A stretch of DNA of 64,000 nt from JAYOEY01 sp038120295 (GTDB taxonomy: Bacteria; Pseudomonadota; Alphaproteobacteria; MPNO01; UBA2964): assembly GCA_038120295.1 (NCBI GenBank), contig JAYOLL010000003.1:62001-126000 (forward strand), given 5' to 3'. The notes beneath the pieces were generated by a model that saw only the letters and a list, made by a program, of their open reading frames with translations, searched no databases and was not told where the DNA came from. Position numbers and translations under genes: made by a program. Position 1 is the stretch's first letter. Each line of letters opens with the position of its first letter. This document shows positions 63,424 through 64,000 of this stretch, one piece after another.

Positions 63424-64000
63424 GTGAACGCGACCGTCGCATCGGAAACGCCGTCGAAAGCGGCCGCTGCTGTCAGCGGCGCGGTCGGCTGAGCGTGGTG
63501 GGTCGTCAAGGCGCTGATCGGCGGGCTTCTGATCGCCTGGGCCCTGGCCTGGGCGTGGCAGTTTCCGGTCTATAAGTTCGAATTGATGATCGGGCTGGCG
63601 ATCTACGCCGCCCTCCTTATCTGGCGGCCGTCTCTGTGGCTGGTCGTCGTGCCCGCGGCACTGCCGGTGCTGGAACTGACCTACTGGTCGGGACGGGTCT
63701 TCTGGAACGAGTTCGACATGCTGCTGCTGGTGTCTGTCGGCGGCTGCCTGTTCCGCAAGGGGGTGGGGGTCGACAGGCTGGGTCTGTCGCTGGCCGGCGC
63801 GACGGTCGTGCTGCTGTTCTACAATCTGTTCGTCACGATCAACGGGTCGTTTCCCATCGTCGAGGCCGGGCTGGGCCACGGGATCGATTACTTGTCCTCC
63901 TCCAACGCGCTGCGCGAGGCCAAGGGATTCATCTATGCGCTGGCCCTGCTGCCGGTGCTGGCGCTGGAGAATTCGCGCGGCACGGATATTCGTAAATACC
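63424..64000 (+). pseudogene. Membrane protein (O-antigen ligase-like?) with an in-frame TGA; runs off window
   Basis: A frame from GTG 63424 (GAGGAAGGA upstream) reads 22 residues, meets TGA at 63490-63492, and continues open to the end of the window. After the stop: TM1 (VVKALIGGLLIAWALAWAW), TM2 (LMIGLAIYAALLIW), WSGRVFWNEFDMLLLV, further TM helices and NALREAKGFIYALALLPVL. The WSGR-FxxEFD-x-LLL pattern and membrane layout recall O-antigen ligase/polymerase-like proteins; that is tentative. No start codon between the TGA and TM1 is evident, so the stop should abolish a normal product. Confidence 0.6.

Overview
The window is high-GC DNA from what looks like an alphaproteobacterium, probably Rhodospirillales-like. 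The pointers are a hopanoid gene set, an MlaA/HpnM lipid-transport group, many Fe(II)/2-oxoglutarate dioxygenases, and two TTAA-N7-TTAA sites that match the alphaproteobacterial CtrA motif. Almost all of it is protein coding. I see no rRNA, tRNA, CRISPR array, transposase or prophage gene.

Left part (1-30 kb): scattered catabolic and signalling genes. There is a partial GFA protein, a UbiD-type decarboxylase divergent from an alpha/beta hydrolase, a secreted Cys-rich repeat protein, a TauD dioxygenase with a cupin, and a GabD-like dehydrogenase. Next comes a tandemly duplicated two-component module (7.8-13.6 kb). Its first copy is broken: the hybrid kinase has lost its H-box and the REC-kinase is reduced to a stub. 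Its second copy is intact. E1-alpha/E1-beta of a 2-oxoacid dehydrogenase, a TctC binding protein, a GST/reductase/acyl-CoA ligase operon, another hybrid kinase broken by a nonsense codon, a second TauD, a quinone reductase, and a 5-oxoprolinase-type hydrolase with an Asp/Glu racemase-fold enzyme follow.

Middle (30-53 kb): a hopanoid region. hpnB, hpnD, shc, hpnG, hpnH (inverted) and hpnA are followed by a nucleotidyltransferase, an SGNH hydrolase and a third TauD. After a short regulator/island segment comes a phosphonate group: a PhyH oxygenase, phosphonopyruvate decarboxylase, an amidohydrolase and 2-aminoethylphosphonate transaminase. A CDP-alcohol phosphotransferase follows, overlapping hpnN, then hpnL, hpnM and an MlaA-like gene. 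hpnC and hpnE, and a PEP mutase, are not in the window. The interleaving suggests, as inference, that phosphonate head-group chemistry is linked to membrane lipid or hopanoid biology.

Right part (52-64 kb): a duplicated-domain Nfu protein, an epimerase with an in-frame stop, four tandem paralogous MFS transporters, infA, a methyltransferase/ATP-grasp fusion with an in-frame stop, another MFS transporter, and a membrane protein that has an in-frame stop and runs off the end.

A cross-cutting oddity is that four otherwise well-preserved genes carry one internal stop each (TAA, TAG, TAG, TGA), and a fifth seems to start at ATT behind a perfect Shine-Dalgarno. All five can be explained by G:C to T:A changes, which fits either a mutational bias or oxidative damage to the sequenced DNA.
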